Positions 46,464 through 55,753 of a stretch of DNA of 64,000 nt are shown in pieces. The stretch is from Enterovibrio calviensis DSM 14347 (GTDB taxonomy: Bacteria > Pseudomonadota > Gammaproteobacteria > Enterobacterales > Vibrionaceae), in NCBI RefSeq assembly GCF_000621165.1, contig NZ_KK211217.1, forward strand, positions 434,001 to 498,000. Reading direction: 5' to 3'. The notes beneath the pieces were generated by a model. The model was given only the letters and a program-made list of their open reading frames with translations, searched no databases and was not told the origin of the DNA. The number at the start of each line of letters is the position of its first letter. The first letter of the stretch is position 1. A program made the translations under genes and the position numbers.

Positions 46464-47822
46464 ATGAAAAAAAAAATTTATATTCCAATGACTTTACTCG
46501 GCATGTTGATGAGCGCGGCTGTGGTGGCAAAACCTGTTTCGCTGGAAGCCTTGTATCACGACACCTTGAACAATAACCCCCAGCTTGCTTATTCACAGTT
46601 GGAAACCCAGCGTGCTGCGGAACAAAAAACACAAGCGAGCGCACTGTATCAACCTCAAATTGACGCGTCCGTTTCGTATGGCGCACTGCGTAATGATTGG
46701 ACCACCCTAACGGAAACCGATGGGCAGGGGGCTGAGGCTAAATTGTCTGTCGGTCAGAATCTTTTTAGCCAAGAACTGAACGAAGCCAACAAATTGGCAG
46801 AACATCAGGTTGCGTTGTCATCAGTCACGCATCAAGTGGCGATTGAAGGGCTGACGCTGCAAGTTGCCAATCGCTATTTTTCTGCTTTGCGTATGCAAGA
46901 AGCCTTAAAGCAGACCGAAGCGACATTCAATGCCATCGCTGAGCACCTCAAACAAACACAGCACCGTTTCAATAACGGCTTGATCGCCGAGAACGATGTT
47001 AAGGAAACCCAAGCGCAATACGATTTGGCAAAGGCGGCGGTGATCTTTGCGCAAAATGATGTTGAGAAAGCGCTGGATGATCTTTATGCCTTATCGGGCA
47101 AGTCTTACACCGGCGTGCAGCCTTTTGACCTTTCTGCAGTAGAAGCCAATACGCCAACGCCAGCGGGCTTTTCATCATGGGAAGAAAAAGCGCAAACCCA
47201 TAGTCCGCAAATGCGTGTTCAACAGCACGTCATCTCGCTTTCAAAAGCGCAAATCTCTCTGGCGGAAGCGGGACATTTACCCACTCTGGGGCTGTTGGCG
47301 GAATATCGATACGCCTTTGGAGCCAAATCTCGCATCAAACCTATGGTTGGTGACGCAGGCGCATGGGGCGATTTAGACAACAATGCCACCACTTTTGCCG
47401 GTGTTGCGATGACGCTGCCGCTTTATCGTGGCGGTGCAACAAACTCCAAGGTCGAACAGGCCAAAGTGCAATATCAGCAAGCGCTTGAATTACGCGAGCA
47501 AACTTGGCGCGACGTGACCCGCGATGTGCGAAGCACTGAGAAAAACTTGAGTGCGTTATCAAGCGCTAATCGTGCCTATCAACAAGCGGTTATCTCAGCA
47601 GAAGCGGCACTTGCTGCCACTGAACAAGGCTTTGACATCGGAAGTCGCACCATTGTCGATGTCCTCAATGCCACTCACCAACTTTATGCCGCTAGACAGC
47701 AACAGTCAGAAGCAGAAATCAATTACTTGCTGGCAGCGCTCAACCTCAAATTTCTCGGCGGCGAACTCTCCGAACACGACATCACAGCCATTAACAGCCT
47801 TTCCCTGCGAGGCGAAGGATGA
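46464..47822 (+). CDS. TolC-family outer-membrane efflux protein
   Basis: 452-aa outer-membrane factor with a 22-residue signal peptide (ending VVAKP). Two OEP repeats of long helices are visible, about 30-230 and 245-440, for example LTLQVANRYFSALRMQEALKQTEATF and TEKNLSALSSANRAYQQAVISAEAAL. Three such chains form the exit duct. It is the first gene of a three-gene efflux operon, overlapping or abutting the adaptor gene. The 241-bp gap upstream (46223-46463) holds only a short CCTGCC/GGCAGG hairpin near 46413-46436. Confidence 0.87.
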   Translation: MKKKIYIPMTLLGMLMSAAVVAKPVSLEALYHDTLNNNPQLAYSQLETQRAAEQKTQASALYQPQIDASVSYGALRNDWTTLTETDGQGAEAKLSVGQNLFSQELNEANKLAEHQVALSSVTHQVAIEGLTLQVANRYFSALRMQEALKQTEATFNAIAEHLKQTQHRFNNGLIAENDVKETQAQYDLAKAAVIFAQNDVEKALDDLYALSGKSYTGVQPFDLSAVEANTPTPAGFSSWEEKAQTHSPQMRVQQHVISLSKAQISLAEAGHLPTLGLLAEYRYAFGAKSRIKPMVGDAGAWGDLDNNATTFAGVAMTLPLYRGGATNSKVEQAKVQYQQALELREQTWRDVTRDVRSTEKNLSALSSANRAYQQAVISAEAALAATEQGFDIGSRTIVDVLNATHQLYAARQQQSEAEINYLLAALNLKFLGGELSEHDITAINSLSLRGEG

Positions 47823-47884
47823 ATGTGCTCGGTTTGAAACCTCAAAACAGAATTCGTGACGACATAACCAGAAAGAGAACTGAC

Positions 47885-48964
47885 ATGAAAAAAGTATCGT
47901 TATCACTCGTGGCTTCAGCCCTATTGCTTGCAGGATGCAGTGCAGAAAAAGAGAACAATGCTTCTGCTGCGCCGGCGGCAACAGCAGTGACCGTGGCAGA
48001 AGCGGTGGAGGCAAATCACGCGCCTGTAAGCTTCTATGTTGGACGCATCCAAGCGATGGAATCTGCCAAGTTAACGCCGAGAACCACGGGCTATTTGTTG
48101 AGTAAGAATTTTGAAGATGGTGCACTCGTCGAGAAAGGCGATGTGCTGTTCGATATCGATCCTACCTCTTACCAAGCGGCCTTGGATGCCGCCGAAGCGC
48201 TGTTGGTTGAAGCGACATCGGCGCTTGAGTTGTCAACGCTAAACCACAATCGCAGCAAGAACATGCTGTCTACAGGTGGCCTTTCGCAAGCTCAGTTTGA
48301 CCTTAGTCTCGCAGAGTTGACGATGGCGCAATCACGTGTTGAATCCGCCAAGGCGAACGTCACTGTTCAGCAAGATAACCTTGAACAGACCAAGGTGCGC
48401 GCGCCGTATTCAGGTCGTATAGGCAAAAGCAATTTCTCTATTGGCGATATGGTAGGACCAAGCTTTGGCGCCCTGACTGACATCATTCAAGTGTCTCCGA
48501 TTGAGGCAAGCTTCTCGGTGAACGAGAACACGTTGGCGCAATACAACTTTGAGAAAAATAGCCAAACCCCTTTCACCCTCGAAATTAACGGACAAGCAAC
48601 TGGCCACATTGGTTCGCTGTCATTCGTTGATAACAAAGTAAACGCAACGAGCGGCACCATCGCGATTGCGGCTGAATTTGATAACGCTGCGGGAGAGCTG
48701 ATCCCGAATCAGTTCGTGCGTGTCGGCGTCACGAGCGGCGAACTGCAAGGTCAAATGATCCCTCACAAAGCGATTCATCAGGACGTCGATACCCACTATG
48801 TGATGACGATTGTTGATGGCGTTGCGACACGTAAAGACGTGGACGTTGCCTCACGGATTGGGCAAGACGTGTTTGTCACGGAAGGACTGGAATCAGGCGA
48901 GTCTGTGATTGTTGGCGGACTCCAACGCATCCGTGCGGGTGCACCTGTAGTTGCAGCGGAGTAA
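47885..48964 (+). CDS. RND efflux membrane-fusion lipoprotein (adaptor)
   Basis: 359-aa periplasmic adaptor. Lipobox LLAGC with Cys19 marks it as an inner-membrane-anchored lipoprotein. Barrel-sandwich halves are LTPRTTGYLLSKNFEDGALVEKGDVLFDID and NLEQTKVRAPYSGRIG, separated by an alpha-hairpin (about 90-150) that meets the TolC partner; a beta-barrel follows. The ATG at 47885 puts the signal peptide at the N terminus; an ATG at 47819 overlapping the upstream stop would add 22 polar residues before it. It links the pump to the TolC-like duct. Confidence 0.87.
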   Translation: MKKVSLSLVASALLLAGCSAEKENNASAAPAATAVTVAEAVEANHAPVSFYVGRIQAMESAKLTPRTTGYLLSKNFEDGALVEKGDVLFDIDPTSYQAALDAAEALLVEATSALELSTLNHNRSKNMLSTGGLSQAQFDLSLAELTMAQSRVESAKANVTVQQDNLEQTKVRAPYSGRIGKSNFSIGDMVGPSFGALTDIIQVSPIEASFSVNENTLAQYNFEKNSQTPFTLEINGQATGHIGSLSFVDNKVNATSGTIAIAAEFDNAAGELIPNQFVRVGVTSGELQGQMIPHKAIHQDVDTHYVMTIVDGVATRKDVDVASRIGQDVFVTEGLESGESVIVGGLQRIRAGAPVVAAE

Positions 48965-48970
48965 CGAATT

Positions 48971-51900
48971 ATGCTCAGTCAATTTTTTATCAGCCGACCT
49001 AAGTTTGCCTTTGTCATTTCTATCTTCCTGACGTTGATTGGCTTGATTGCGATTAAAACCATGCCGATCTCTGAATACCCTAGCATCACACCGCCGCAAG
49101 TACGGGTGGTGGCGTTTATGCCGGGCGCAAGTGCAGAGACCGTCAAAGAAGTAATTGGCAACCCGATTGAAACGGAAGTAAACGGTGTCGAAGGCATGGT
49201 GTACATGCAGTCACGCTCATCAAATGATGGCCGCTATTTCTTGAATATTACGTTTGAAAACGGTATCGACGCGGACATGGCAATGGTGAATGTCTCTAAC
49301 CGTGTCGCGACTGCAGAAAACCTGTTGCCGTTTGAAGTACGCGCTCGCGGGGTGAGGATCCGTAAAGCGTCGCCGGACGATCTGATGGCGATAGCTTTCT
49401 ATTCTCCGCAAGGCACCATGGATGAGTTGGCACTCAATAGCTGGGTGGAAGCCAACTTTATGGAGCGATTGGCACGTGTACCTGGGCTTGCGACCTCCGA
49501 TTTGGTCGGTGCCACCTTCGGCATGCGCGTCTGGACAGATATCGATCGTATGGCGAGCTTGGGCGTGAGCACGCTAGATGTGAAAAATGCGATTCGCGAG
49601 CAGAACGCTGTTGTGCCAGCGGGCCGAATCGGGCAGGGGCCGAGTCGCGAAAATACCGCGATGCAGTATAACTTGATCACGCAAGGGCGATTAAGCAGTG
49701 CGGAAGAGTTTCAACAAATCATCGTTAAAACCAACGCTGACGGAAGCCAGATTTACCTTGGTGATGTCGCGAAAGTCGAGATTGAACGCCAGTTCTTTGA
49801 TGCCTACGCGACCTACAATGGACAACCTGCGGCGCTGGTAACAACCTCACTGGCACCGGGTGCCAATGCGCTTGACGCTGGCGCAGCCACAATGGAAATC
49901 CTCAAAGAGATAGAAACGCTGCTGCCTGAAGGCGTGGTATACAGCGTGCCTTATGACACCACGGTGTCGGTAGAAGTCTCCATCAAAGAAATCGTGAAAA
50001 CCCTCTTTGTCGCGGTGTTTTTGGTTGTTCTCGTGACATACCTGTTCTTGGGTAACCTTCGTTCTACATTAGCGCCAGTGGTCGCCATTCCCGTGTCCTT
50101 GATTGGTACGTTCGCTTTCATGCAAATGGGCGGCTTTACCATCAACACAGTCACGCTGTTTGGTCTGATCCTCGCGATAGGCATCGTGGTCGATAATGCC
50201 ATTCTCGTGGTGGAAAACGTTGAGCGTATCCTGAATGAAAATGAAGAGATCTCCGCAACCGACGCCACCATTAAAGCCATGTCAGAAGTCACGGGTCCTA
50301 TTGTTGCTTCCACCTTGGTCATGCTGGCGGTATTCATCCCTGTCGCCATGTTACCGGGCATTACTGGCCTCATGTTCGCGCAGTTCTCGATCACGATTTG
50401 TATCGCCTTAGTACTCTCTGCAATCAACGCACTGACCTTGTCTCCAGCGCTTTGCGCTTTGGTGATGAAACGTAACACTCAACCAGCCGCGTGGTTTGTG
50501 GCGTTCAATCGACTGTTCGACAAAGTCACGGCGGGCTACAGCAAGGTCGTGACCCTGTTCGTGCGCAAAACGGCGGTATTGCTGGTGGCGTTTGCCATCG
50601 CAATTGTGGCCATGGTTCAGATGGGTAACAAGGTTCCTACTGCCTTTGTGCCTTCAGAAGATAAGGGCGTGTTAGCTGTCGCGATGTTCTTGCCAGACAA
50701 CGCATCGAAAGCCCGTACGCACGAAATTGTTTCTCAGGCAGAGGCGATTCTGGCGAAGGATCCCGCGATTGAAGACTTTGCTGCGGCTGTCGGTTTCAAT
50801 GCCTTATCGGGTGGTTTGTCATCCAATGCAGCGGCATTGTTCGTGAACCTCAAAGACTGGGATGCACGCTTGGCAATGGACGGCGATCACTCTCAACAAG
50901 CGGTTGCTCAACGATTGAACATGCAACTTTATGGCATCGACAAAGCCATGAGTATTGCCATGGGCCTGCCGCCCATCCCAGGAATTGGTATTGGTGATGC
51001 GTTGGAAGTCATGGTGCAGGACAACGAAGGCCGCAGCGCCCAAGAGTTAGCGAGCGTCACGTATTCGTTGATGGCGGCCGCGAACAACGCGCCAGAAATC
51101 ATCAATGCGATGACCACGTACCGCGCCAATGTTCCGCACTACAACGTCGAAATTGACCGCGAAAAAGCACGTCACTTGGGCGTGCCCGTGGGCGTGATTA
51201 ATGATGCGCTGGCAACCCATTTAGCCTCGGCATACGTCAACGATTTCGCGATGGATGGACGTAGCTATCGCGTGTTTGTTCAAGCCAAAGGCGAGCAGCG
51301 TGACGATCTACAAGATGTGCTTCGCATTCATGTGCCGTCTGCAACAGGAGAGCAGGTTCCACTATCGGCGGTTGCCACTATCGAGCCAACCATGGAACCC
51401 GATATGGTCACCAGCTACAACATGCTCACGTCGGCGCGCCTGCAAATGAACCCAGCACCGGGCTATTCATCGGGTGAAGCGATTGCTGCATTGGAGCGAG
51501 TGGCGGCAGAGGTACTTACCGATGGCTACACCATTGACTGGACCAACATGGCCTATCAAGAAAAGTTGTCAGGCAATGCTGCGCAAATCGCGATGGCACT
51601 GGCGCTGGTCTTCATCTATCTGTTCTTGGTTGCTCAGTATGAATCATGGGCGCTGCCTGCTGCCATCATCATGGTTGCCCCGTTGGCTGCCGTCGGGACA
51701 TTTGCGGCATTGCTGCTTGGCGGACAAGCGCTCTCGATTTACGGCCAGATTGGCATGATCTTACTGATATCCCTTGCAGCGAAAAACGCCATCCTGATGG
51801 TTGAGTTCTCTCGGATCAAACGCGAACAAGAAGGGCTACCCATCGAAGACGCTGCGATTCAAGGCGGCAAGATGCGCTTCCGCGCCGTCAATATGACGTC

Positions 51901-52090
51901 TTGGTCATTCATTCTTGGCATATTGCCTCTGGTCTTTGCAAGTGGTGCAGGTGCCGTTGCACAGAACACCACGGGCCTTGCACTGCTCGGTGGCATGTTA
52001 GTTGTGCTCTGCATCGGCGCCATGATGACCCCAGGTTTCTATGCGTTATTCCAGCGACTGCGTGAGAAGGTCAAAGCCACTGCGAACTAG
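48971..52090 (+). CDS. RND (HAE1) multidrug efflux transporter
   Basis: 1039-aa proton-driven inner-membrane pump, AcrB/MexF class, with 12 membrane helices and two large periplasmic loops. The start is typical ([20 protein letters not shown], then [12 protein letters not shown]). In helix 4 the motif is [16 protein letters not shown]: Asp408 is kept but the next residue, Asp in AcrB, is Asn409. The helix-10 Lys is kept in [15 protein letters not shown]. The gene starts 7 bp after the adaptor gene. Substrate range cannot be read from the sequence. Confidence 0.9.
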   Translation: MLSQFFISRPKFAFVISIFLTLIGLIAIKTMPISEYPSITPPQVRVVAFMPGASAETVKEVIGNPIETEVNGVEGMVYMQSRSSNDGRYFLNITFENGIDADMAMVNVSNRVATAENLLPFEVRARGVRIRKASPDDLMAIAFYSPQGTMDELALNSWVEANFMERLARVPGLATSDLVGATFGMRVWTDIDRMASLGVSTLDVKNAIREQNAVVPAGRIGQGPSRENTAMQYNLITQGRLSSAEEFQQIIVKTNADGSQIYLGDVAKVEIERQFFDAYATYNGQPAALVTTSLAPGANALDAGAATMEILKEIETLLPEGVVYSVPYDTTVSVEVSIKEIVKTLFVAVFLVVLVTYLFLGNLRSTLAPVVAIPVSLIGTFAFMQMGGFTINTVTLFGLILAIGIVVDNAILVVENVERILNENEEISATDATIKAMSEVTGPIVASTLVMLAVFIPVAMLPGITGLMFAQFSITICIALVLSAINALTLSPALCALVMKRNTQPAAWFVAFNRLFDKVTAGYSKVVTLFVRKTAVLLVAFAIAIVAMVQMGNKVPTAFVPSEDKGVLAVAMFLPDNASKARTHEIVSQAEAILAKDPAIEDFAAAVGFNALSGGLSSNAAALFVNLKDWDARLAMDGDHSQQAVAQRLNMQLYGIDKAMSIAMGLPPIPGIGIGDALEVMVQDNEGRSAQELASVTYSLMAAANNAPEIINAMTTYRANVPHYNVEIDREKARHLGVPVGVINDALATHLASAYVNDFAMDGRSYRVFVQAKGEQRDDLQDVLRIHVPSATGEQVPLSAVATIEPTMEPDMVTSYNMLTSARLQMNPAPGYSSGEAIAALERVAAEVLTDGYTIDWTNMAYQEKLSGNAAQIAMALALVFIYLFLVAQYESWALPAAIIMVAPLAAVGTFAALLLGGQALSIYGQIGMILLISLAAKNAILMVEFSRIKREQEGLPIEDAAIQGGKMRFRAVNMTSWSFILGILPLVFASGAGAVAQNTTGLALLGGMLVVLCIGAMMTPGFYALFQRLREKVKATAN

Positions 52091-52105
52091 CACCATCACC
52101 ACCAT

Positions 52106-52130
52106 GGGTGAGCCGTTATTTGGCTCACCC
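52106..52130 (+). terminator. Stem-loop after the efflux operon
   Basis: Perfect 9-bp stem GGGTGAGCC/GGCTCACCC with a 7-nt loop, 16 bp past the stop codon. It lacks a T-run, so termination may be partial. Confidence 0.5.
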
Positions 52131-52268
52131 TAATGAACGGAAAACCCCCTCAAATGTGATTTTTTGAAACGCTATTGTCCGTCGATAATGGCGTTAATGA
52201 TTATTGAATGACTTCGCCACCGGGAAGGGACGCTAGGCAGAGCGATGAACTTTAAAAAGGAAAACACC

Positions 52269-53036
52269 ATGAAAAGAACACTTATTGCCAGCACTCTGAT
52301 CGCCGCAACGTCTTTACCAACTTTCGCGGAAGAGAGCAAAGTGATTGACCCTTCAGACCTTACTCAAGTCTACACTCAGGCCGCCGTGTTTGTGACGTCA
52401 GATGCGGATGTGCGCGTGTCTGGTATGTTGACGGGTGCGTGGAATGAAAACACGCAATTTGCCGGTTTCCTTGAAGGTAACTTTGGCGACTCAGATGCCA
52501 AGCAGGGTAAAGATTCGATGGGGGCGGACTACCTAGGAAGCCGCGGTCAGTACTTTCAAGTGCATGCAATTGATAACGATTTGATGCCTCGTGTCGGCTT
52601 CATGACAGATATCATTCATCAAAAGAATGCTGGGCTAGATGACAACTTGCTGTTTTCAGCAGGCGCGATTGGGTTGATTAACCCTAAGTACACGGGCGGC
52701 GCGATGGTGTTCCCTAATGTGAACTATACGGTTGGCGAAGTGTTTGGAGAGTCTGCTGACGGTTACATGCTCAATCTGTTTACGACTGTGCCAGTGGGCG
52801 ATTCCGGTGCTTTTTTTCAGGCGTGGCCGGAATACGTGAAAGTGACGGGCGATGTGGTCGAAATGGAATCGACGGCTTTTAACATGATGTTCAATGCGCC
52901 GATTAAAAGCGATCGCACACAGTGGCTAATGACTAAACTCGCCTACGCTTCGGCAGATGTGGTGCTGCCAAACGGCTGGGAAGTAGAAAATGAATATGAA
53001 CTGAAAGCAGAAATCGGTGTGAAGTGGTTTTTCTAA
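52269..53036 (+). CDS. Putative outer-membrane beta-barrel protein
   Basis: 255-aa protein with a clear signal peptide (MKRTLIASTLIAATSLPTFA). The mature chain has alternating hydrophobic strands (DVRVSGMLTGAWNENTQFAGFLEGNFG, YMLNLFTTVPVGDSGAFFQAWPEYVKV) and a terminal Phe (AEIGVKWFF) as for Bam-inserted barrels. I recognise no named family. The ATG at 52269 follows a purine-rich AAAAAGGAAAA; an ATG at 52245 is in frame. It is probably separately transcribed from the efflux operon because a hairpin and 178 bp lie between. Confidence 0.65.
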   Translation: MKRTLIASTLIAATSLPTFAEESKVIDPSDLTQVYTQAAVFVTSDADVRVSGMLTGAWNENTQFAGFLEGNFGDSDAKQGKDSMGADYLGSRGQYFQVHAIDNDLMPRVGFMTDIIHQKNAGLDDNLLFSAGAIGLINPKYTGGAMVFPNVNYTVGEVFGESADGYMLNLFTTVPVGDSGAFFQAWPEYVKVTGDVVEMESTAFNMMFNAPIKSDRTQWLMTKLAYASADVVLPNGWEVENEYELKAEIGVKWFF

Positions 53037-53223
53037 CCGCGCGTATCACCAGTTGATGTCCGCGTTTTGGAACGTATTCCATCTTTTATCCGTTTCTGTG
53101 CGATGAGAAAATCATCAAACTGACGAACAAACCCTCGAACTGTTTAAAGGCTGCGCAAACAAACAAGTTTCAGTAAATTCAGGCTTTACAAGCACGCGAG
53201 GGCTTTGTAATATTCGCGGCACT

Positions 53224-53314
53224 GGAGAGATGGCTGAGTGGTTTAAAGCACCGGTCTTGAAAACCGGCGTGGGTTTATAGCCCACCTAGGGTTCAAATCC
53301 CTATCTCTCCGCCA
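53224..53314 (+). tRNA. tRNA-Ser (anticodon TGA)
   Basis: 91-nt tRNA with 7-bp acceptor stem GGAGAGA/TCTCTCC, D-arm GGCTGAGTGGTTTAAAGC, anticodon arm CCGGT-CTTGAAA-ACCGG giving TGA, a long serine-type variable arm (GTGGGTTTATAGCCCAC), T-arm GGGTTCAAATCCC, discriminator G and encoded CCA. Confidence 0.97.
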
Positions 53315-53323
53315 AATCAGATT

Positions 53324-53349
53324 AAGCCCGCTCAGTGAGCGGGCTTTTT
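53324..53349 (+). terminator. Terminator after tRNA-Ser
   Basis: 10-bp stem AAGCCCGCTC/GAGCGGGCTT with loop AGT and a short T-run, 10 bp past the CCA end. Confidence 0.9.
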
Positions 53350-53507
53350 CGTATTTAAATTATACATCCTGAGATAGGGTGCAGAAGCCTAGTCAGGGTT
53401 CAGCCGAGCGAAGCGAGACAACGTTGCCCCGACGTAGTCGGATTAGGCGACGGCCCGAAGGGCGTGAGCAAAGCGAACAGTAAATCCAGTTTTCGTTTTT
53501 CTCATGG

Positions 53508-53565
53508 CTCCGCCAAATTAGAAAAGCCCGCTTGCTCTTGTTAACAGGAGCGAGCGGGCTTTTTC
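53508..53565 (+). repeat. Duplicate of the tRNA-Ser 3' end and its terminator
   Basis: CTCCGCCAAATTA at 53508-53520 repeats CTCCGCCAAATCA at 53308-53320, exactly 200 bp away. It is again followed by an AAGCCCGCT...AGCGGGCTTTTTCGTAT terminator (stem 53524-53560). The rest of the tRNA is missing. The intervening 53350-53507 has no gene. This is either the relic of a second tRNA-Ser gene or a scar of integration at the tRNA 3' end. Confidence 0.7.
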
Positions 53566-53731
53566 GTATCTGGGATATGCTTTCTTCAACCGTATTAATT
53601 CCCCATATACTCAACCCATCAATGAGGTAGCCGACGCTCGGCATTCTTGGATCGCATGGGGTAAGTGTCTATAGTGGTTCAATTCATTAGCGATAATTGC
53701 TCGCAACCACGGCTTTGTGTAGGGAGATAAC

Positions 53732-54346
53732 GTGGAAATTTGGACGCTGCTTTTCTTTATACCGGCATGCTTTGCGTTGAACATGACGCCGGGGCCGAAT
53801 AATCTGCTTTCCATGAACAATGCGCGTTGCTATGGGTTTAAATCTGCGTTTATTGCTGGGTTAGGCCGTATTACCGCGTTTGCTGTCATGATTGCGTTGG
53901 CAGCGTCGGGCTTAGCTGTGGTGCTGTATGCGTCCGAAACGCTGTTCTTTGCGGTCAAACTGTTTGGTGCTCTTTACTTGCTTTGGATTGCCGTTAGCCT
54001 ATGGCGTTCAGAATCAAGCCCTGTGTCTGAAATCGACACGAATCAAAGCCGATTTGGGCTTGCGAAGCAGGAATTCATTTTGGCGTCTGGTAACCCCAAA
54101 GCGATTTTGATCTTCACCGCTTTTCTTCCTCAATTTGTGGATGTTTCCGCAAACGTTCACCAGCAATTTTTCGTATTAGGTTGCACGTTCTTAGCACTAG
54201 AAATGACGGCAATATCTATCTATGCCGTGTTTGGCATCTACCTCAGGCAATGGTTCGCTAATCCCCGAATGGCAAAACGTTTCAATAAAGCATGTGCTGC
54301 CTTCTTAGCGTTTTCTGGTCTCAACCTCTTACTTAGTCGTCAGTAA
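53732..54346 (+). CDS. LysE/RhtB-family amino-acid exporter
   Basis: 204-aa inner-membrane protein with about six hydrophobic segments. The LysE/RhtB motif is present at the start: FALNMTPGPNNLLSMNNARCYGFKSAF, and FILASGNPKAILIFTAFLPQFVD in the middle. These proteins export amino acids or homoserine lactone-like compounds by proton antiport; the substrate here is unknown. The start codon is GTG at 53732, preceded by AGGGAGA. It is apparently monocistronic, downstream of the tRNA-Ser region. Confidence 0.88.
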   Translation: MEIWTLLFFIPACFALNMTPGPNNLLSMNNARCYGFKSAFIAGLGRITAFAVMIALAASGLAVVLYASETLFFAVKLFGALYLLWIAVSLWRSESSPVSEIDTNQSRFGLAKQEFILASGNPKAILIFTAFLPQFVDVSANVHQQFFVLGCTFLALEMTAISIYAVFGIYLRQWFANPRMAKRFNKACAAFLAFSGLNLLLSRQ

Positions 54347-54378
54347 TTCAGCACGGTGTTTCTTTGGTCATTCTTGCT

Positions 54379-54442
54379 GAACTTGCCTTGAATTGAACGC
54401 ACTGATGGCCTCTGAAAACGAGCACCTTCAGGTTGTTTGGGG
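54379..54442 (-). repeat. Relic of the 266-bp MITE-like element (one end)
   Basis: Read on the minus strand, 64 bp align without gaps to the left end of the 12042-12307 element, with about seven differences, including the core ACCTGAAG.TGCTCG and TTTCAGAGGCCATCAG. The outer end is also changed (CCCCAAACAACC for ACCCAAGCAACC). The other end is absent, so this is a degraded, immobile copy. It lies in the gap between the LysE and GST genes. Confidence 0.72.
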
Positions 54443-54567
54443 ACATATCAATGCCCGGTAGGCTGCATCTAGAGACACCTCGCAAGCTAAGGATCATAAT
54501 TCACTGATTCATTCGCTATATATGGTAGGTTGCGTAGGTATAGACCTATTCGTCAAGGAGGGCGGAA

Positions 54568-55164
54568 ATGAAAGTATATGGTGACCTGCAATCAGGCAAC
54601 TGCTTAAAAGTGAAGATGTTACTGTCTTTTTTGGATATTAAACATGAGTGGATTCATGTGAACATTTTAGACGGTGAAACGAAAACAGATGAATTCTTAT
54701 CTAAATACCCAAATGGGAAAATCCCGGCGGTAGAATTAGATGACGGTCGCTATCTAACTGAATCAAATGCCATTCTAGGGTACTTTTCAGAGAATACTGC
54801 ATTCCTCCCAACAGACACTTACTTGAAAGCAAAAATGTATGAATGGCTATTCTTTGAGCAATACAGTCATGAGCCTTTTATTGCCGTGGCTCGCTTCATT
54901 CAAAAGTACTTAGGTATGCCAGAAGAAAGAGTTGCCGAGTATCATTCTCTTCAAGAAGGAGGCCATAAAGCCCTTCAGCTAATGGAAAGCCAGCTAACGA
55001 AGACGAAGTTTCTCGCTGGGAATGAAATGACGATTGCTGACATTTCACTTTATGCCTACACCCATGTTGCCGATGAAGGTGGTTTTGATTTAACGCGTTA
55101 CTCAGCTATTCAAGATTGGTGTCATCGCATTCAATCAACGTCAGGTTATGTCGGTATGGCGTAA
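54568..55164 (+). CDS. Glutathione S-transferase family protein
   Basis: 198-aa cytosolic GST. The N-terminal thioredoxin-like domain (1-78) has SGNCLKVKMLLSFLD with a possible catalytic Ser9, the cis-Pro in GKIPAVEL, and the glutathione-contact ESNAILGYF. The helical domain contains FLAGNEMTIADISLYAYTH, the N-capping box of the family. It conjugates or reduces with glutathione; the substrate is unknown. GGAGG lies upstream of the ATG. Base composition looks a little more AT-rich than its neighbours. Confidence 0.88.
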   Translation: MKVYGDLQSGNCLKVKMLLSFLDIKHEWIHVNILDGETKTDEFLSKYPNGKIPAVELDDGRYLTESNAILGYFSENTAFLPTDTYLKAKMYEWLFFEQYSHEPFIAVARFIQKYLGMPEERVAEYHSLQEGGHKALQLMESQLTKTKFLAGNEMTIADISLYAYTHVADEGGFDLTRYSAIQDWCHRIQSTSGYVGMA

Positions 55165-55176
55165 GTCGTATTGATG

Positions 55177-55205
55177 CCCACCCTGAGTCAAACTCTCAGG
55201 GTGGG
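55177..55205. terminator. Bidirectional terminator-like hairpin between GST and PepSY genes
   Basis: Perfect 11-bp stem (55177-55187 with 55195-55205) with loop TCAAACT, between convergent genes. The T-run is weak on both strands. Confidence 0.65.
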
Positions 55206-55214
55206 TTAATAGAA

Positions 55215-55550
55215 TCACTTATCAACGTCACCGATCACGCCTTCATGGGAAAGGTCGCCAGAAAGCTCAGCCTTAATTTCGGCAAGACTCTCTTCTTCAG
55301 CTGCAACGATTTTGCCGCTTACTGCATCGACTTCTACTTCATACGCTTTCTTTCCGGACTTAACGAACACATCCCACTGCGTGTCTGGTTCGTCAAAACG
55401 GATGCCAAGCACTTCGACACCGACTTCTGCAAGTGCCGCTTTGATTGCGTCTTGCTCGCTGATAATGTTGGCGTCCTTTGTTGCGAAGCTTGGAACACTG
55501 AATGTGCTTAACGCCGCCAATACAACACCACCTAGGATTAATTTTTTCAT
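55215..55550 (-). CDS. PepSY-domain periplasmic protein
   Basis: 111-aa secreted protein with a signal peptide of about 23 residues (MKKLILGGVVLAALSTFSVPSFA) and one PepSY domain (ISEQDAIKAALAEVGVEVLGIRFDEPD, then YEVEVDAVSGKIVAAEEE). Such small PepSY proteins are often made under control of adjacent envelope two-component systems. Here the kinase and regulator genes lie immediately upstream on the same strand with a 203-bp gap, enough for its own promoter. Confidence 0.85.
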   Translation of the reverse strand: MKKLILGGVVLAALSTFSVPSFATKDANIISEQDAIKAALAEVGVEVLGIRFDEPDTQWDVFVKSGKKAYEVEVDAVSGKIVAAEEESLAEIKAELSGDLSHEGVIGDVDK

Positions 55551-55753
55551 CTGTCTTTCCTTAACATCACTTTGTTTGCGTACATTGGAACGCTATAAAC
55601 TCGATATGTATCGAGTCTAAGAGCGCTTTTGCTGTCAGTAGATGTAGCGTAAGAGACGGGATGTCGAAAAAATGTGAATAGGAAAATATTGGTCGGTTTA
55701 CATATGAATTCACGCGAGTTAACCGAAAGATAGGTAGAAAAAATGTCGACGCG

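Noticed and set aside
49951-50478. 175-codon minus-strand frame within the RND pump gene
   Set aside because: It is an antisense shadow of a well-conserved membrane protein, rich in Ala/Thr/Met as expected for the complementary frame.
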